Assembly (NCBI GenBank): GCA_900708905.1
Contig: CAADRB010000046.1
Coordinates: forward strand, 124,001 to 188,000
Reading direction: 5' to 3'
DNA: 64,000 nt
DNA from: Hymenolepis diminuta
Taxonomy: Eukaryota > Platyhelminthes > Cestoda > Cyclophyllidea > Hymenolepididae
Below, one piece after another: positions 47,107 through 61,800 of this stretch. Below the pieces are notes generated by a model. It was not told where the DNA came from. It searched no databases and saw only the letters and a list, made by a program, of their open reading frames with translations. The position numbers and the translations under genes were made by a program. Each line of letters starts with the position of its first letter. Positions within the stretch are counted from its first letter, which is position 1.

Positions 47107-50100
47107 ATGCAGTACACAATTCCATTTAAAATATGTGCTACCTACGGATTTATCCATTTTTGCATATCTCTTATTCATAACATATTCATCGTCTATCATG
47201 TTCAAGTATTCGTTTCAAGTTTTGGACTCTCGAAATTCTCCTTTTGGCTTTCTGAATTGGTATTTCTTATTTGGAACTCCATAAATGACACTCTATTTGG
47301 CTATCTAATTGATAAACACCATCTCGGCAACAGACCAGCTGATCAAGTTATCGCTTGCCGTAGAGCTCTCATCATCAGCTATTGCGGTCCCTTTCTAGCT
47401 TTTGCATTTTTATCTACTTGGTTCCCGCATTGGTTACCCGATTTTCCTGGTCTTCGATTCGTAATTGTCCTCTGCTCTTATGATACTGTTGTCACGATAC
47501 TAGATCTTATGAAAGGGGCCTTACTGGCTGATTTAGCCGTTTCTCAGAATGACCGATCTCGTCTTGGTAGTTCAGCTTCAATCGGCCAGGCTCTCTCTGC
47601 CATTGGTCTGGTTGTAATATCATGGTGGTTTGACAGCGGTACTGACGCTTATCTCTTCAAAAATCCCTTCAATACTGTCAAATCTCAATCCAAAGTTCGT
47701 GCTATGTCTCGCGAGTTCCAGATACTAGCGTTCTTCGTCGCTATGTTTTCTGCGGTGGGATTATTTTTTAGTGGCAGATGGCTGGCTGATATGGCTTTAA
47801 GAAGGTCAACATCATTTTTTTCTGGGTAGCGAAATTCATCCTCAAGTTTTATCAACATTATCTGATTTTAACGATGGATTTTTATTCTTACAGTGAGGCT
47901 CATATCGATGAGCAACTATCACAGAACGAGTTTAAAAAGGATCATATGGGCGGTGAAATCTACGGCGTTCAGCACATGCTTATTTCAATTCTGCAAATTG
48001 TCCTGCGACCCAATTTCTTTGTATTTAGTTTGATGCAAGCTCTTCAGGTTAGTAGCACAGCATGTTCTTTTGATATGCTATCAGCACCTTTTATGGGTGG
48101 GACCGCATATGATATAGACTCGTTAACGGTACACTCACATACGACTAAGTTGCAAAACACTTAACTGACAAGTGAGTACTTACAGAGCAGAATTCGTATA
48201 GTTTGAGGATGTATGGAATGAGAAAATCTAATATTAATTCTCTTTGAAGTTCTTACACTTATATTTACGTACCAATCCGTCTGAATATCGCTCCAATCAC
48301 TACTTCTTCTAAGCATTTCATATGATTAGTAATGTTCTCGAAAGATATTAATAATTTCAACTTATTTTTACGAAGTGTTTTGCCGTGAAATATCCAAGGT
48401 GACTTACACATGTTTAATTATCATATTTGTTTATTCTAGTCATGTCTGCTTCTTTAATCACAAGACGTTTCTCTTAAAATTTTAACACTGTCGTAAATTT
48501 ATGCTGATCTAACAGTGTTTTCATAGAATGGAAGTATTTAAATAATAAATTATAGATGGATGGGAAAGATCGGTTAAAAGCTGTGCTCTGTAATTATACA
48601 GCGCTTGTAATACCAAATAAGTTAGTACTTTAATTTGAATTGTTATTATCCCAATCTCGATATCTATCTGGATCGGTAATTGCCCTCTTCCGGTTAAAAC
48701 GATTTTTATTCAAAGATTTCACTTCACTTTAACATTGAATAATTCCGTTTTATAGCTTAGGTTAATTTATTTATAAATTACTCTCCAATGTGTTTATATT
48801 GAGGTTAAAGTGTGCAATCTGAGTGTTTTACTCTTTTGGAGTTCATTATGTATAAAGAGAGGGAAATATTGGGAGAAGAAAAGTATATTAAAACACGTAT
48901 TTTGTGTAGGCGATTTGAATCTACTAAGGCGTTTTTTGTGTATTCCGTCCTTCAGAGCTTTTATAATGCACCAATGCCACTACAATTACTCAGAACCCAG
49001 ACGTTTTCTATTAAAAAAATTAATTTGGCTGTATAGAATGGGATACGTGGTAAGTGATTGACCAATAATTGTGGTGCAGAAATCGATAATTCAGTGTAGT
49101 ATATGAAATTGTGCATATGAACTTCGCTAGAGTGCGTCATAAAAGAGGTCATTGTTTCCCCTATCCGGATGTCTTCCCTTGTTAATAGTCATTTGGTTCC
49201 CCTTCTAATGTTTGGTTGTGTTTTGTATGCTGAAATTCTGTAATTCTCAATGACATTTTACGTAAGTGTTTGTGTGTTATTTGGCATTTCAATCCTCACA
49301 ACTCCGTTCTGTAGTTCTTTATACTATTTATCCATAGGAAAACTCCGTCATACGATCGTCCTTCGATTGCGTCCCAATATATTTTTATCAAAAAGCTTAT
49401 GATGAATTTGTTACGCCTGAAACCATCCCTCTACATACATGCAATTATGTCCCATATGATGAAACCCCGGAAAAGTTTTCTGTTACAGTCCCACAAAATT
49501 CCAAATTAAACAAGTTTGTTACGGGATTCATGTAGCGCTTCTTATTCTTAAATGAGATTTCCAGAGTGTTCAGCAATCAACTCGAAATTCTAGGATGGTT
49601 AAAGGTTCGTTTCAGGGCCACTTTACTTAGAGTCTCACCTCATCCAAAGTAGAAATCGGGGAGACCAAATACGCCATTTTGATGAGTATAATACTTAGGC
49701 TAAGTTAGAGAGCCTGTTTACCGGAGAAAGTTAACGGACAGCTGCCTAGTGTTTTTTTTTAAACATTAAGAGCTTTGTCAAAGAGTTTTCACAAATAGTA
49801 ATATTTGAATAAATGCTACATCCTCCAACTTTATAGACGGGGACGTTTTTAAAGTCGTTACATTCAATTTTAAATATAGTGAAATTTCACCTTGTATTTA
49901 GGTATTTCACTGTCACTTCAATAGCAACTTCTTTCCTCTCTTCTCGAAAACGCTCCTCGGCCCTGGGCAAGAAAGTTTATTCTGTGTAATACTTGGTATG
50001 ATCACTTATCTATGTTTGAAACATTATACAGCTTACTAATCTGTTAATATGTTGATCTATCTGTACCTAGGTGTATCTTTTGTACTACCACATATCAACA

Positions 50101-51927
50101 ACGTTTTCCTACTGAGAGCTAGCGAAACATATGGTACATATGTCGTTATACGTGGACTCTTCTGTGTCAAGGTCGTTCTTGGTGTGATTCTCTTATTCTT
50201 TGGAGCCTCGAATCTCGTGGTTTTGAGTCTCTTCTTGGCCAGGTAATTTATCGCTTGGTTAATGCTACTTTAGCATTTTAAAACTTCAAACAGGTTCAGT
50301 TTGTCTTTATTAATTTCGAATAGATGAGCGCTAGTGTAATTCGAACTCACAGTCGTTGGTAAGATATATGAGGTTGTAACAGAAGTTCTGTCCAATTATT
50401 GAGCTATATGTTTAGGGCACGATTACTTCAATTTAGCTTGTTAACGTTATATGCTTATCTATAATAATTAATTAAATATTATTTCTTCTTTCAGATCTTG
50501 TAGTAATTATCGTTATTGATAACTATTTCTAGCCCTAATGTACACTCTAGATAAAGAGCATGTCAGGCATGATTTACTGTTTGAATTTCATCAAGGAAAT
50601 ACGCCAAGCTCAGCAGCAAAAACACTCAAAGACACTTACGGAAATAATGCTATGAATGAAAAGACCTGCAGAAGGTGGTTTTCACCTTTACGTTTCAAGA
50701 AGGATGGCTTCAGTCTGAGAGACGAGCCGAGAGCATGATGCTCAAAAAAATCAATTCTAAAGAATTGCTTGTTGCCATTGGTGAAAATCCAACCTACACT
50801 ACTAGAGAACTATATCAATTATACGAATATTATTTACTTGCTACATATAAGCTTACCATGACAAACTTATAAAATTTGCAAATGAGAAATTCATTTTATC
50901 CGAAAAGATTCATATTTTATTCCTTAAAATTCTCAGAGGATGGTAGAAATGCATTTCTGGAAGGTGGAAAGTAATAGGAAATTTAAAAATTCGTTTTAGA
51001 CGTTTTAACTGAAATGATCTTTAATTTCGAAGAGCTTTGGTTCTTGTTTACTTTAGGATAGCTCTTTTTGATGACATTGAAATAAGTCCTGATTTGAGCG
51101 ATCAGAAATTAGGTATTTTATTAGGAACCTTTCGATAATTTTAACAGATTTTTCTAAGGCAACCGTTGTCGTTGTAGTTATTAATCGATACAATTACTCA
51201 ATAAAATATGTTTGTAGACGGATGCTATTCTATTTACAGTTTCCTTCTGCTTACTCTTTATGAACAAATTAGAGTTAGTTTTCCAAGTTACATATGGTAA
51301 GAGATAAGGGAAAATGGCTTACTTAGAGAGTAAGGAGTGAGCCTTAAGGAATAATTTTCATTGGAAGATTCACTCTACTAATAAACTTGAATTGCTCACA
51401 TCTCAAAAGTGATTTATAACCGATCTCTATATTTGATCCACTTTTACAGCAATCGTATCTTCACAGAAGGTATCTGCAAACTCCTCTCTCAAGTAATAAG
51501 CGATTTAGTGGATGAAGATCTTGTCCTAAGTCATCGACCTCAACCAATCTCAGCACTGATCTTCGGCGCGACCTCACTCCTCGGTCGTCCAGGACAGAGC
51601 TTTGCTCCACTGGTCGGCTATGCCATTCTGTCCTTCTTTACGGGAGGTTCAGAGAACCCGGAAGTTAGTGCGTCGACTGAAAGCCTTCGAACAGCCTGCT
51701 TCACCCTTGCTTGGTCATTGGTGATGTTTGTTGGTCTAGCTCAACTGGCAATCTGGTCACGGTTTGGCCTCCATGGTGACTACTTGGCCAGAATCAAAAA
51801 GGAACGAATTACTATCATGGATCAACAGTCGTCAACTTCTTATCCCATTCCCTCTTCTCCTTATCAACCCTTAGTATATTCAACTGGAGGCCAATTTGTC
51901 CCAGCTTCTCGTGTTATAGGGATATAA
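47107..51927 (+). CDS. MFSD13A: MFSD13A / TMEM180, major-facilitator-like membrane protein
   Basis: Multi-pass membrane protein of the MFS fold; substrate unknown in any animal. Exons 47107-47804, 47894-48047, 49902-49995, 50071-50242 and 51450-51927 sum to 1596 nt (531 residues; human 517). Phases fit and the protein aligns throughout with human TMEM180: LIHNIFIVYHVQVFVSSF (human ILHNVFLLYYVDTFVS), LVFLIWNSINDTLFGYLID, VFHCHFNSNFFPLF (identical in human), SFVLPHINNVFLL, SNRIFTEGICKLL, DLVDEDLVLSHR and GRPGQSFAPLVG. ATG at 47107 places the start one helix before LIHN, as in human. The first donor is uncertain: AAG/GTCAAC at 47804 or TGG/GTAGCG at 47825 both keep the frame, the second adding seven residues. 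The 51927 stop follows a serine/proline-rich cytoplasmic tail. The last intron contains a mariner relic. Confidence 0.94.
50538..50860 (+). pseudogene. Mariner transposase relic, N-terminal part
   Basis: It starts at an ATG and reads HVRHDLLFEFHQGNTPSSAA then MNEKTCRRWFSPLRFKKDGF and LRDEPRA. This is the paired helix-turn-helix DNA-binding region of mariner transposases (also in SETMAR). A frame change at about 50735 then gives LLVAIGENPTYTTRELYQLY, the second DNA-binding half. The catalytic DDD domain is absent. It lies in the last intron of MFSD13A, same strand, and cannot encode a working enzyme. Confidence 0.82.
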
Positions 51928-52873
51928 TTTGGATTATCATGGTCTTTTATACTCTACAGAACTTTATTTATTTATTTGTTTTCAAAAAGAAATATATGTA
52001 GTTTATTGAAGTTGATGTCTTCTTTTTCAATGTGAGGGGTATTCTTTGTTTAAATGTGTTAAATTGAGGAAATGAATGAATTTGTAAAAATGCATTCATT
52101 TGTCCGAAGGGTTTGCATCTCAAAAAGTTAGCTAAAGGATAAATATAAAATGCTTTTATAAACATGTAAAAAATGATACTTATGTAGGATTAATTGAGGT
52201 TTATTTTTAATGGCGAGGAGAAAACAATATTAATGTCCTCAGTATTAGCCAGTGAAAATTTGCCGACGTGTATCCAATGGGAGATTGAGAGTCAATGAGT
52301 CTATCTGTCGATTTAAGAATTTAGACGATTTTACTGTTCTGGACCCCTCAGTTTGTTCGACTTCCACTTTATAAGGGCATAATTAATTGCGTAGTTCTAA
52401 TGTTCTAGTTTCCTGAGTGAACCCATGCCCACGAAGATGCGAGCTTATGATAAGCTGATGAAGTTGAATAGATGGTTATGCCATCTCGGTACAAGCAAGT
52501 TAACATGAAGGGTGATAGTGTTGAGAAACTCTGCTCTCTAAATCCTAAAAGCTTAATCTGTCTCTCCCATGAAATTCTTTTCAATGGTTTAACTGTTAAT
52601 AATCCCCTATCTACTTGAATAAGCCACTGAAATAAAATAAAACAACGGAAATACAAGATCACTCTATTACGGACATTACAAAACACAAAAGTAATTAAAA
52701 TTTCCATGTAGCAAGCAAGGTTAATGAAAAATATTCTGTCTCCTTCCTCTTGTTCCACATGAAAAAACACGCGGGTGGGGTCGTGTTAACACAAAAACAG
52801 AACCAAATAGAGGAGGAGACGAAGGGGGTGGGGGGAATGCTATAGATTGATTAGGGAAAGAGAGCGAGGAGTT
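51928..52873. other. Short gap between convergent MFSD13A and WDR11
   Basis: 946 bp between the two stop codons. A minus-strand open stretch at 52405-52770 has no recognisable family features and is AT-biased, so it is not called. The 3' untranslated regions of both genes must lie here. Confidence 0.45.
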
Positions 52874-55800
52874 TCAGTTCAGAAGAAAGTCGATTTCATC
52901 TCGTAGGGATTTGCCCAACTCACCTGCCAATCCTGCATAGTAGAGCGCTGATTCCCGCTGTCCCATGCTGATTAGAGAACGAGCGAACTCCAAAAACACT
53001 TGTGAATGAAGATTTTCTAAAGTGGGAAAGTAAAAGTTGATATACAAGACCAGAGAAAACCTTATATATTATGCCATATAGTGCAAGCCTTTGACATAGT
53101 TCGATAAATATCAAATGCAGAACAGGGCCGATTTCACTTCCCTTTTGGAAAGAGGCTAGCGTCACCAAGCTTTTACTGCTTCTGAGATGCCTGCACCTTT
53201 AAACTGCAAACTCAAAAGACTGGAAAGGGCTAAGCCCCAAGTCACCAATCTGCACCAAACTTAGAGGGAAGGCAAGAGAGTATTTTTTATACATCTTATT
53301 GGATTAGTGGAGAAAAGGCCTATGATTAGGAGGTTTGTTTACCGCAAAAAAGACAATAGATAACCGACAAAAAGCAAGGTCAATCAATGGGTCCAAAATT
53401 GATGACAAAATAAAATGCTGAATTTTGAATGGGTATTTGTTAATAAAAAAGTTTGCGGTCGATCTGGATCACCAATACTAGCGGGAATTAATTTATACAA
53501 CCCAGGAAGACTTAAATAAAGATATGGTTGCCTGAGATATGGTGTCAAGTGATAAACGAATTGATGGAAAAGGATAACATACAAAGGAGGCTAATAACCG
53601 AGGTTCAGTTAATGGAAAATAGGAGATGTGATTACATACAAGTTGACGAACAGACATATTTTCTAATGATAGAATGATAGGAACAGACTCATAAATAAAG
53701 TGGGTTCGAATAAGGAATTTTCCAAGAATTAAAATCGATGAAAAGAACTAATAGAAAATGGGTAATGAGTCGCAGTTTTAAAAGTTAGTGCAACCAATGA
53801 TTCCCTTTAAATAGCATATTTCCTCTTAAAAGGGATGAATCAGGAAATCGGCGACAGAGCCAATTGAAGTAGATACGATGTTTGACGCTTATCGATTTGA
53901 CCCAATTCATGCATATGATTTGATTATAGATTGATTCATATGCTTAAGGTGCATCCTCCTTTTATTTTCACATGGTGTATGTATATATCGAGACTCTGTA
54001 TTCACGTTGGAGTGAAGCGGTTGAATTCCACCTTGGACTTCTTCCATATAATTGTTAGTGTATTAATAATTGCAAGTTGATTTTAACCAGAAAACGAGTA
54101 AAATGTGAAACAATTATGACTAACCTGATTCGGGGTCAGATACGACAACTCCGCACTCCTGACAGGCCTCGATGTACCTCGCAGCAATTTGATACTGTCG
54201 AAGGCTATGCAGTAAATTGAGGACAGCTGAGTGTTGACCGAGATATACTAAGACTAGTATTGCTAAGGTCTAGAAGGAAATCACAACAGGGAAATAGACC
54301 TTATGCACAAAGCTAATAAGATAGTTTGAATAAGATGCTAACCTTTCGATTTGCGGTGGTTGCAAGATATGTAGCCCAACGACGTAGCACGCCTTCGCAC
54401 TCCTCTTTGCTTAGCATACACTATAGGAAGCGAAAATGTCAGATTAGGAGAAAAAGACTTGAGCTCTTCATAAGCTGCAGAGGGGTTTTGATTGCCTGCT
54501 ACACTAGCAGAGATGAATAGACAAGATTGATTCTGGGTAATAAATGGGAAAATGTGAGTGGGAAATTACGAGACTAGTGGCATTATAAGAAACGAAGTGT
54601 GCTATAATTAGGTATGAAATACCCATGCAGAATGATGAGAAGTATCGAGAAAATAAATATACAGGATACCAAAATGACAAAATTCTCAACCAATTAACTG
54701 CAAAATTGCCAGTATTAGCTTGATGAGCGGGAAGCAAATCGCTCCTAGACAATGATTAAGCGCATATATGACTCTGGAGGAATACTGTCAACAAATTAGC
54801 ATGAAACTCTCATAGAAAAGATTGCGGAAAAGTGGGGATTAAATTCCAATTTCTTACCCAAATGAACACTAGACTACCCATATTACCGTATGATAATCAC
54901 TCTCAGATATTGTTCTTTAATGAAGGCTTGAAAATAAATACTTTTCATCTAGAATAACACATTACATTAAACCTGCGAGGAAGATTTATTCTTGAGTGTT
55001 TTTCCATTTACCGGTAAAAAAAGACAAAAGTCGTCAGTGTCTGATTGTTCTTTACACATACATGCAAAGAAATATTCCTTGGACCATAAAAACAGATATT
55101 TTAAGAGATTAACACCCATAATTATTTTAATGGCAAAGTTGAATAGTTAAAGTAAAATTCTAGAAAACAAAATTCTTTCCTGAAAATATCAACAAAGTAC
55201 GATATTAGTGCATTATCTCACTGTCTACAACACAAAATCAATCTAAACAACCGCAAATATGAAAAAAATGATGATTTTAACTGGACGAAAGGCCACGTAA
55301 CATGATTTGAGAGCAAAACAAGGACTTTAATGGAGGAAAACTACCGATTAAGACCAAAAACTATTTTGGTAAATTTAAACATAAATTGGACATTTTTATT
55401 ACTGGCTTCATTTTCGAGCGGATCATCAATTCATTCTTATTCGTATATGCGGCCTCCCTACCGGCTAGCATTGGTATTCATTTTCAAACCCCCTGACAAG
55501 CGTAGTGGTAGGTATCGGTGTACATATGTTAATTCTCTATGCCTTATTCTAACAGTACCGTTAATCAAATATTTAGCTATGAAATATCCGGATATTACAC
55601 TTTCGACTAAGTTTTACAATTCAAATTATAATTATTAAATGTATATCTTTATAAAAAACTCAATACATCAAACTCATCATACATACCTAGCACAACAGTA
55701 TGCACTTATTTGCGATTAATAGATACGTCAATGAAACGGTTATTTAACCAAATAACTGCATAGTACTTTCGGTTTTAAAGCCATTGCGATAGTGCTATGA

Positions 55801-58800
55801 AAAGGATGGATCAAGATCAGGGAAAGGATCTAAACTAAATTACAGTCATTGGCACAAAACATGAGTTATAACGCACCTTAGCCAGCAAAACGGCAGTTCC
55901 CCATTCATTGTACGTCTCCAAATACCGACACGCCTCAATATGCATCCCCAGAATACAGAGCATCTCCACACCTTCAAAGAGATGGTTATTCGAGATGAGA
56001 TTTGCTGCGAGCAACTTCACAGAGCTGGTATAGTTCAATCTCGCGGCAGAGACCGCCTCACTGCTCTCGCCTCCCACCGCTGTCTCCAAGTCCCGAATGT
56101 AGCTCTGTGACGCCAGAAGGCAGGCGCGGTGAATGTTGAAACTGTAGGAATTGGAGCTAGTTGATGTCTCAGCCAGATGTTTGATCGATTCCTTTTCATA
56201 GCCTATTAGTATTTATTATTGATAGTAAGATGAAATAACATAGTTGTCGCCTACTGCTAGCTCGAAATAAGATAGCTGAATGATTCCGATAGTAAACTGA
56301 ATATACTACTTTAATATAGTTAGTAGCAGCATCAATAATCCTGCTTGCCACAACAGATTACCAATTTAGTGGTTAAAGTGACTTAAGCAACAAGAAATAA
56401 TGAAGCAATGTCATATTTTAATTCGCTAAAACCGAATTAAATTGGTAACATCATGCCCTGAGGGTAAGATACAATAGGATCAAACAATACGTTTTCGTAT
56501 AGGAAAAGAATGCAAAATCTGCAAGTATCAATCGCGATTTATTCAAAAGATGATACAGGTGGCGATTGGAGGCAACAAGACAGAGTCAAATTATTCTCCG
56601 GATATGCAATTCTCATAAATTGTGTTAATTAATCCGCACTTATGAAATACACCAGCACAAAATCACAGCTTATGCTAACTAAAATCACCAGATGAGAGTG
56701 GCACCTCCAGCCAGTTGTTTGAAATTGGTAAATTTAGATGTAATCTACTATATATTTTAATATTGGTTTATGAAACCCAGAATAACGAAAATGTAGACAG
56801 AAGAAATCCTTCGATCTTCAAACCAATATCTGCAACCCCTGCACATAGGCGCCCATATAACTGAGCTTAATTGAATGGAATACTCCCCAGATGCTCTAGC
56901 CATGAAACCCTTATGAATAGTGGTGCCGATCTCCTAATTTTAAAATCTGATTCCCCTTACTCAGTAAATGTAATATTGAAAATTATACATTCCTTATTCA
57001 AAATATATTATCGTTATAACCTTTCACCTTAATGAACTTCATAATTATAATCAGCAATTGGCACATTAAGGTTGATGAGAGCAAGACAGGCGTAGAAGGC
57101 GCTTAGTACCTAGTCTAATATCATCCATCCGATTGAAGATATTGCGGCGATGAGTGATTTGAGTGCTCCTGACCATTCATAAACAATCATTCTCGTTTGT
57201 TTAGACATAAAGAACGAAGTATTAGATTCCTCTTCCCCGGTCACTTTCATCTTAGACAATCAATACCGTCTTCCTTCTAATAACATCGGGTCTGGACGAG
57301 TTGTCAGCACAAATAGTGGTACTGGGATAGCGGTCATGGGTGACAAGGGAAGCTCTAGCACGATGTGACAGTTTCAAATCATATCTAGGGTTGAGAAAAA
57401 AATTATCTTAATTCATTATTAACAATCGAGGGGTTAATTATGTGAGAGACTCGAGTAATGCACCATTAAGCTAATCTCCATCAATCAAATATAAGTCATG
57501 CATTTAATGAAGACATCTAAAGGCAAAAATCTCACTCGTTTTAAATTAATTCCCACATGTGATGGTGCCTAACAAAATTTAACACCGTTCCCTTCCCTCT
57601 CTTCCAATAGAGGAGGCAGCATACAGATGCTCCAGATCAAGCTGGAGAAAATATCTATCACAATCAGGGTCCTTTCTCTCAGTTGTCAGTCCAGAACAAA
57701 CAACTCACAGAGCCATTAACCCCCATGCTCAGTAGCCTTGCTAATGCCAACAATATCTACTTTCAAGCAGGGACACTGATTCAAGTATACCACAGCATTA
57801 TCCATCCGTTTAACACTTTAATACATTAACAAAAAGTTCATTAAGTCCGCAGCGGCTTTCAACCTCGATCTTAACAAATTGTATCAGTAAAAAATGGATG
57901 ATACTCAGTTTGCAGAACCAATTTTGGACGAAATAATAAAAGGTCTAATAAAAAGAATATCGAATAAAGAGAGTGAAAAAATGACGCATCTCAACTTCTG
58001 TTCGACCTATTTCAAAGGGGACTTGTAGCAAAATTTTTCTTAGCTACTCGATTTCTATTTAGCTGCATGTTCTTTTAGTTCAAATAGTTTCGATTTCGGC
58101 GAGTAAAAAAATAACGAGTAAGTGGAAACAGAAGGTGGAAAAGTATTGTCATAAATGTGGCGAAAATAAAATAAACATTAACTGCTATTCAAATGAAAAA
58201 ATCTGTTTTCGCCTGTCATAGTTTGGATTAGAAATACGAGAATTAATAAATTAATAATCGGGAGTAATGTACTCACCTAATAACAGAAGAAAGCGGATGC
58301 ACAGTTTGCTCTCTTCTAGAGTATTACTGTGCACGAGTCTGTTGACTCCCTCCACCACCGCAGATCTGTAATCCGCTTCTTCAGTCAACTCATCCCAGAC
58401 CAAATCACTGAGTCCAAATCGCCTCCACCGGCTTGATAACTCGTCTCCCTTCTTCTTATCACCTGAAGCCAGTAGTTGGTAGGCCACCACTCGCCAAAAA
58501 GCTGTCTCATAAGTATCTCCAAACAACTGGGCTGTGAGTAGACACCTCTCCACAATAGTCAATTGAGACGACTCAAACGGAGCGCTTAAGTGCTTTCTAA
58601 AGATAAAATAGAAAAAGCTGAAATATAAATAGTTTACAAACAATGCAACGTTAGAAGATGACTACAAGTTAGACGAAAATCTAACTTTGTTAAGAAGCCT
58701 AATCGAATAACTTCGGTATACCTGAACGAAATTTACGACCATCATTCCTCGTACACTGATTTATTGATAATTGGATTTTCAAGTTCAGCCCTTGGACTTC

Positions 58801-61800
58801 AATTTCATTATTGTTGCAATTATTGACTAAATAGAAAGTCGACCAAATCTAACTGATCAATACAATATAAGGAAATTTATATTCACAATAAAGGAAAGAT
58901 AAATAATCATTTAATTAGAAGTCTTCTCCTTACCTAGCTCTGGATGTGAGCAATTTAAGTCACAGTAGCTTCCTGGAGGTACGTATATAATAGCCTAGTT
59001 TATATCAGTGACAACAAGTCTTACATTTGTATAAGAGACAAGCGTTCAAATTTATGTGATGCTGTGGTGAGCTCATGAAATATGCGAGCATGAAAAAGGA
59101 TGAGAAAACAGAAGAACAGTAAACATAGAATGGATAGAGACCAAACTGTGCATCAAGTACCATATTATACTTGGAAGTTCAGGTAAATTTAAATTCAAGC
59201 GATAAACAGCTCAGGCTCAAGTTTTAAGAGAATTGATACAACGCTGATAAGAGTTATAAGGAAGAAGACACTTTCATAAGGTAACTATATGAATTCTCAA
59301 CTTAAAATTTAGAGCATATATATTCAAAAGTGTACTTTCGAGAGATGTGACTTATGTCCGATCTTCAATCTGTGACTAGCCAAATAGAAGTCATTGGGCT
59401 TGCGATTCCTGAAAAGCCGGAAAAGTGACTGTTGATTGATGTCTTTACGTCTATTTTTATAATAGTAAAAAAAATAAAACCAGCGCCTTCCAAATTAAGT
59501 ACACAAAATCCTAGATATGTGTATTTAAGTACTACCATAGCATCTCGAAAGAAGTTTAAATGAAGAAGTATTAAAATAGGGAATTTTTTCATAAATTAGC
59601 CTCCTTTTTAGAAATCTCCGATTTATGACCGCCTTGTGGTGAAAAAGAAGATAAATTAATCATAGGAATCGAATTTTAATGCATTAATCCATTAATCCAA
59701 CGTCCTTTACCAGGTCTTCGGATGCCTCCTATAAGCGAATTTGTGAACTCACGCATTTCTGAACTCAGCAAAGAACCGATCAACAGAAGATTGGACATTG
59801 GCAAAGTTGGGACCCAGTGGAGGACATGAGAGGACAATCTTGTTGGATTTGGATTTATTTTCTGTAGAAGACTCCTCTTCTTTTTTGTTTACTTCATTAT
59901 CTTCTCCATTTCCTCGAAGGGTTTCTTCCAGAGCCGTGGAAAGAGGGGTTGAATACCAGGGTTGGTGTTGCAGCAGGTATCGAATAGTGAAGGCAATATT
60001 TGCTGGAAGAAGACTAGGCAGGTAGAGGAAACCTAGGTAAGGTGGAAAAACGGTAATAAACGTCACTTGCCATTAATGAGCATTATAATAAAAATCACAA
60101 ACTTTTGCAATTGCAAAGTTGCTTATTGTTCGACTAAAAGAATATGAATCGAATAAGGCATACATACTTTCATGGTAGACTGATAGAAGACAGATGCTAA
60201 TTAAAATTCAATTATTTTGAATAACAAAAATCGAGAGTAGGAAGCAAATAATCCCACATACCGATTTCAATTCGTGAAACGAATTCGAAACCTGTCGAGA
60301 TACCATCGATGATAGAGCAAACACAAAAAAACTATCCACTTGAGAAATCTTCAAAAAATAAGAACACCTTCTCCAATATTAGCGTAAAAGACTAACAATG
60401 GGAAAAATGATTCTGTTTATCAGCGACGGAATCGTGAATATACTGACCTACACTTTAAGTCACTGAAACTACTTTTCAAAGACAAAATGAACATTAATAA
60501 AAATTGAAAGCCGATTACAGACACGAAACAATTTCCTTACTAGGAATCATATGCACCGATGTCCGTATGCGGAGTTAGAGGTCATGAGCTCAACGCCCAC
60601 TGAAGCACACCGAGTGAGCGGAATAGCCAACCACACTGGTTAAAGTTAGCTAATAAAGGAGGATGGCAGAGGGAGGGTCCATGAAAATACCTATTATGGA
60701 AAATACTTTCCTAAGTGGGCTTGGGAGAGTAGAACAATCAATCTAAAGCCTCCATTAATTGTAAAAAAAATCGTATTAGCCTTAAACTCACCACCTACAC
60801 GAAGTGTGAAGTTAATAGAATACACGTGAGAAATTACTACGGCTGCAGATAATGCAATCGATGCAACCTTAAGCGAAATAAATAAAAGGGCTGAATGTAT
60901 CTTATAATAAAGAATTGTATAATAAAATATAATAAAGTTTAAGCTCGGCTAGAATTCAGACTGCCGACTTTAAAGAAATCCTGTGCAGATGTATGAAAAA
61001 TGACTCACTTCCGGTGTCAGATAAGGTCACCAGAGACTTTAAAGTCAAAAGAAACTTTCTAAATAGGAAAACAGAGAATAATAATTAAACAATTTGAAGA
61101 TGCCTCGAAAGTGACATTTAACGTTCCCACAATTTTCCCTTTTCTCTTCCTCTAATAAATACAATGCCATATGAAACCCAACACGTATCTTCGATATATT
61201 TTACTGATCAAATGAATTTAATGAAAGATTTATGGCGAACAATCGACATCTCTCCATAATGATCTACTCCAAGAAACCGATAATATTAGAGGCACATTAG
61301 CTGCCTAATGTAAGAGGTAAGCGAAATTGAAACTAAAAACATGAAGCAATTTATAAAAAACGAAGGAGAGTCACATTTTGACATTTTAAACTGGTAAAGG
61401 ATAATTAAATTAATCAAAAGGAAAAAGGAAAAAAGATATATTGTCTTAATCCAGCGTTCGAAACCACGTCAACAGGAAAAAAATTCAGACAAAATGCCTA
61501 TTAAATGAGTATCTAATTAAAGTTGTAAGTTCATTCCAATGAAATATGAAGTGAATGAGCTATAAAAAAACGATGCCAAGCATAGAGTTGACTAAGTTAA
61601 AATTCACGTGAATACAACTAATCCATATTGAAAGACAAACGAACATTTGAATTTCAATATAAAAGAAATTAGAAGTAGTTAGAGCCAAGTAATAAAATCT
61701 AACTTACTATTCCAATCCACATCACTAGAAATAGAGCTATTGAACTCGAATTGCGAGGCAGGGAGGTACTCATCTGATGCCTCAAGAGAGTCATCTGCAT

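Noticed and set aside
52405..52770. Minus-strand open stretch of 121 codons between MFSD13A and WDR11
   Set aside because: No recognisable motif, no phase-compatible splice partners, and it lies where two 3' untranslated regions are expected.
55330..55638. Plus-strand open frame of 102 codons
   Set aside because: Inside a WDR11 intron and antisense to it; no known motif or splice partner.
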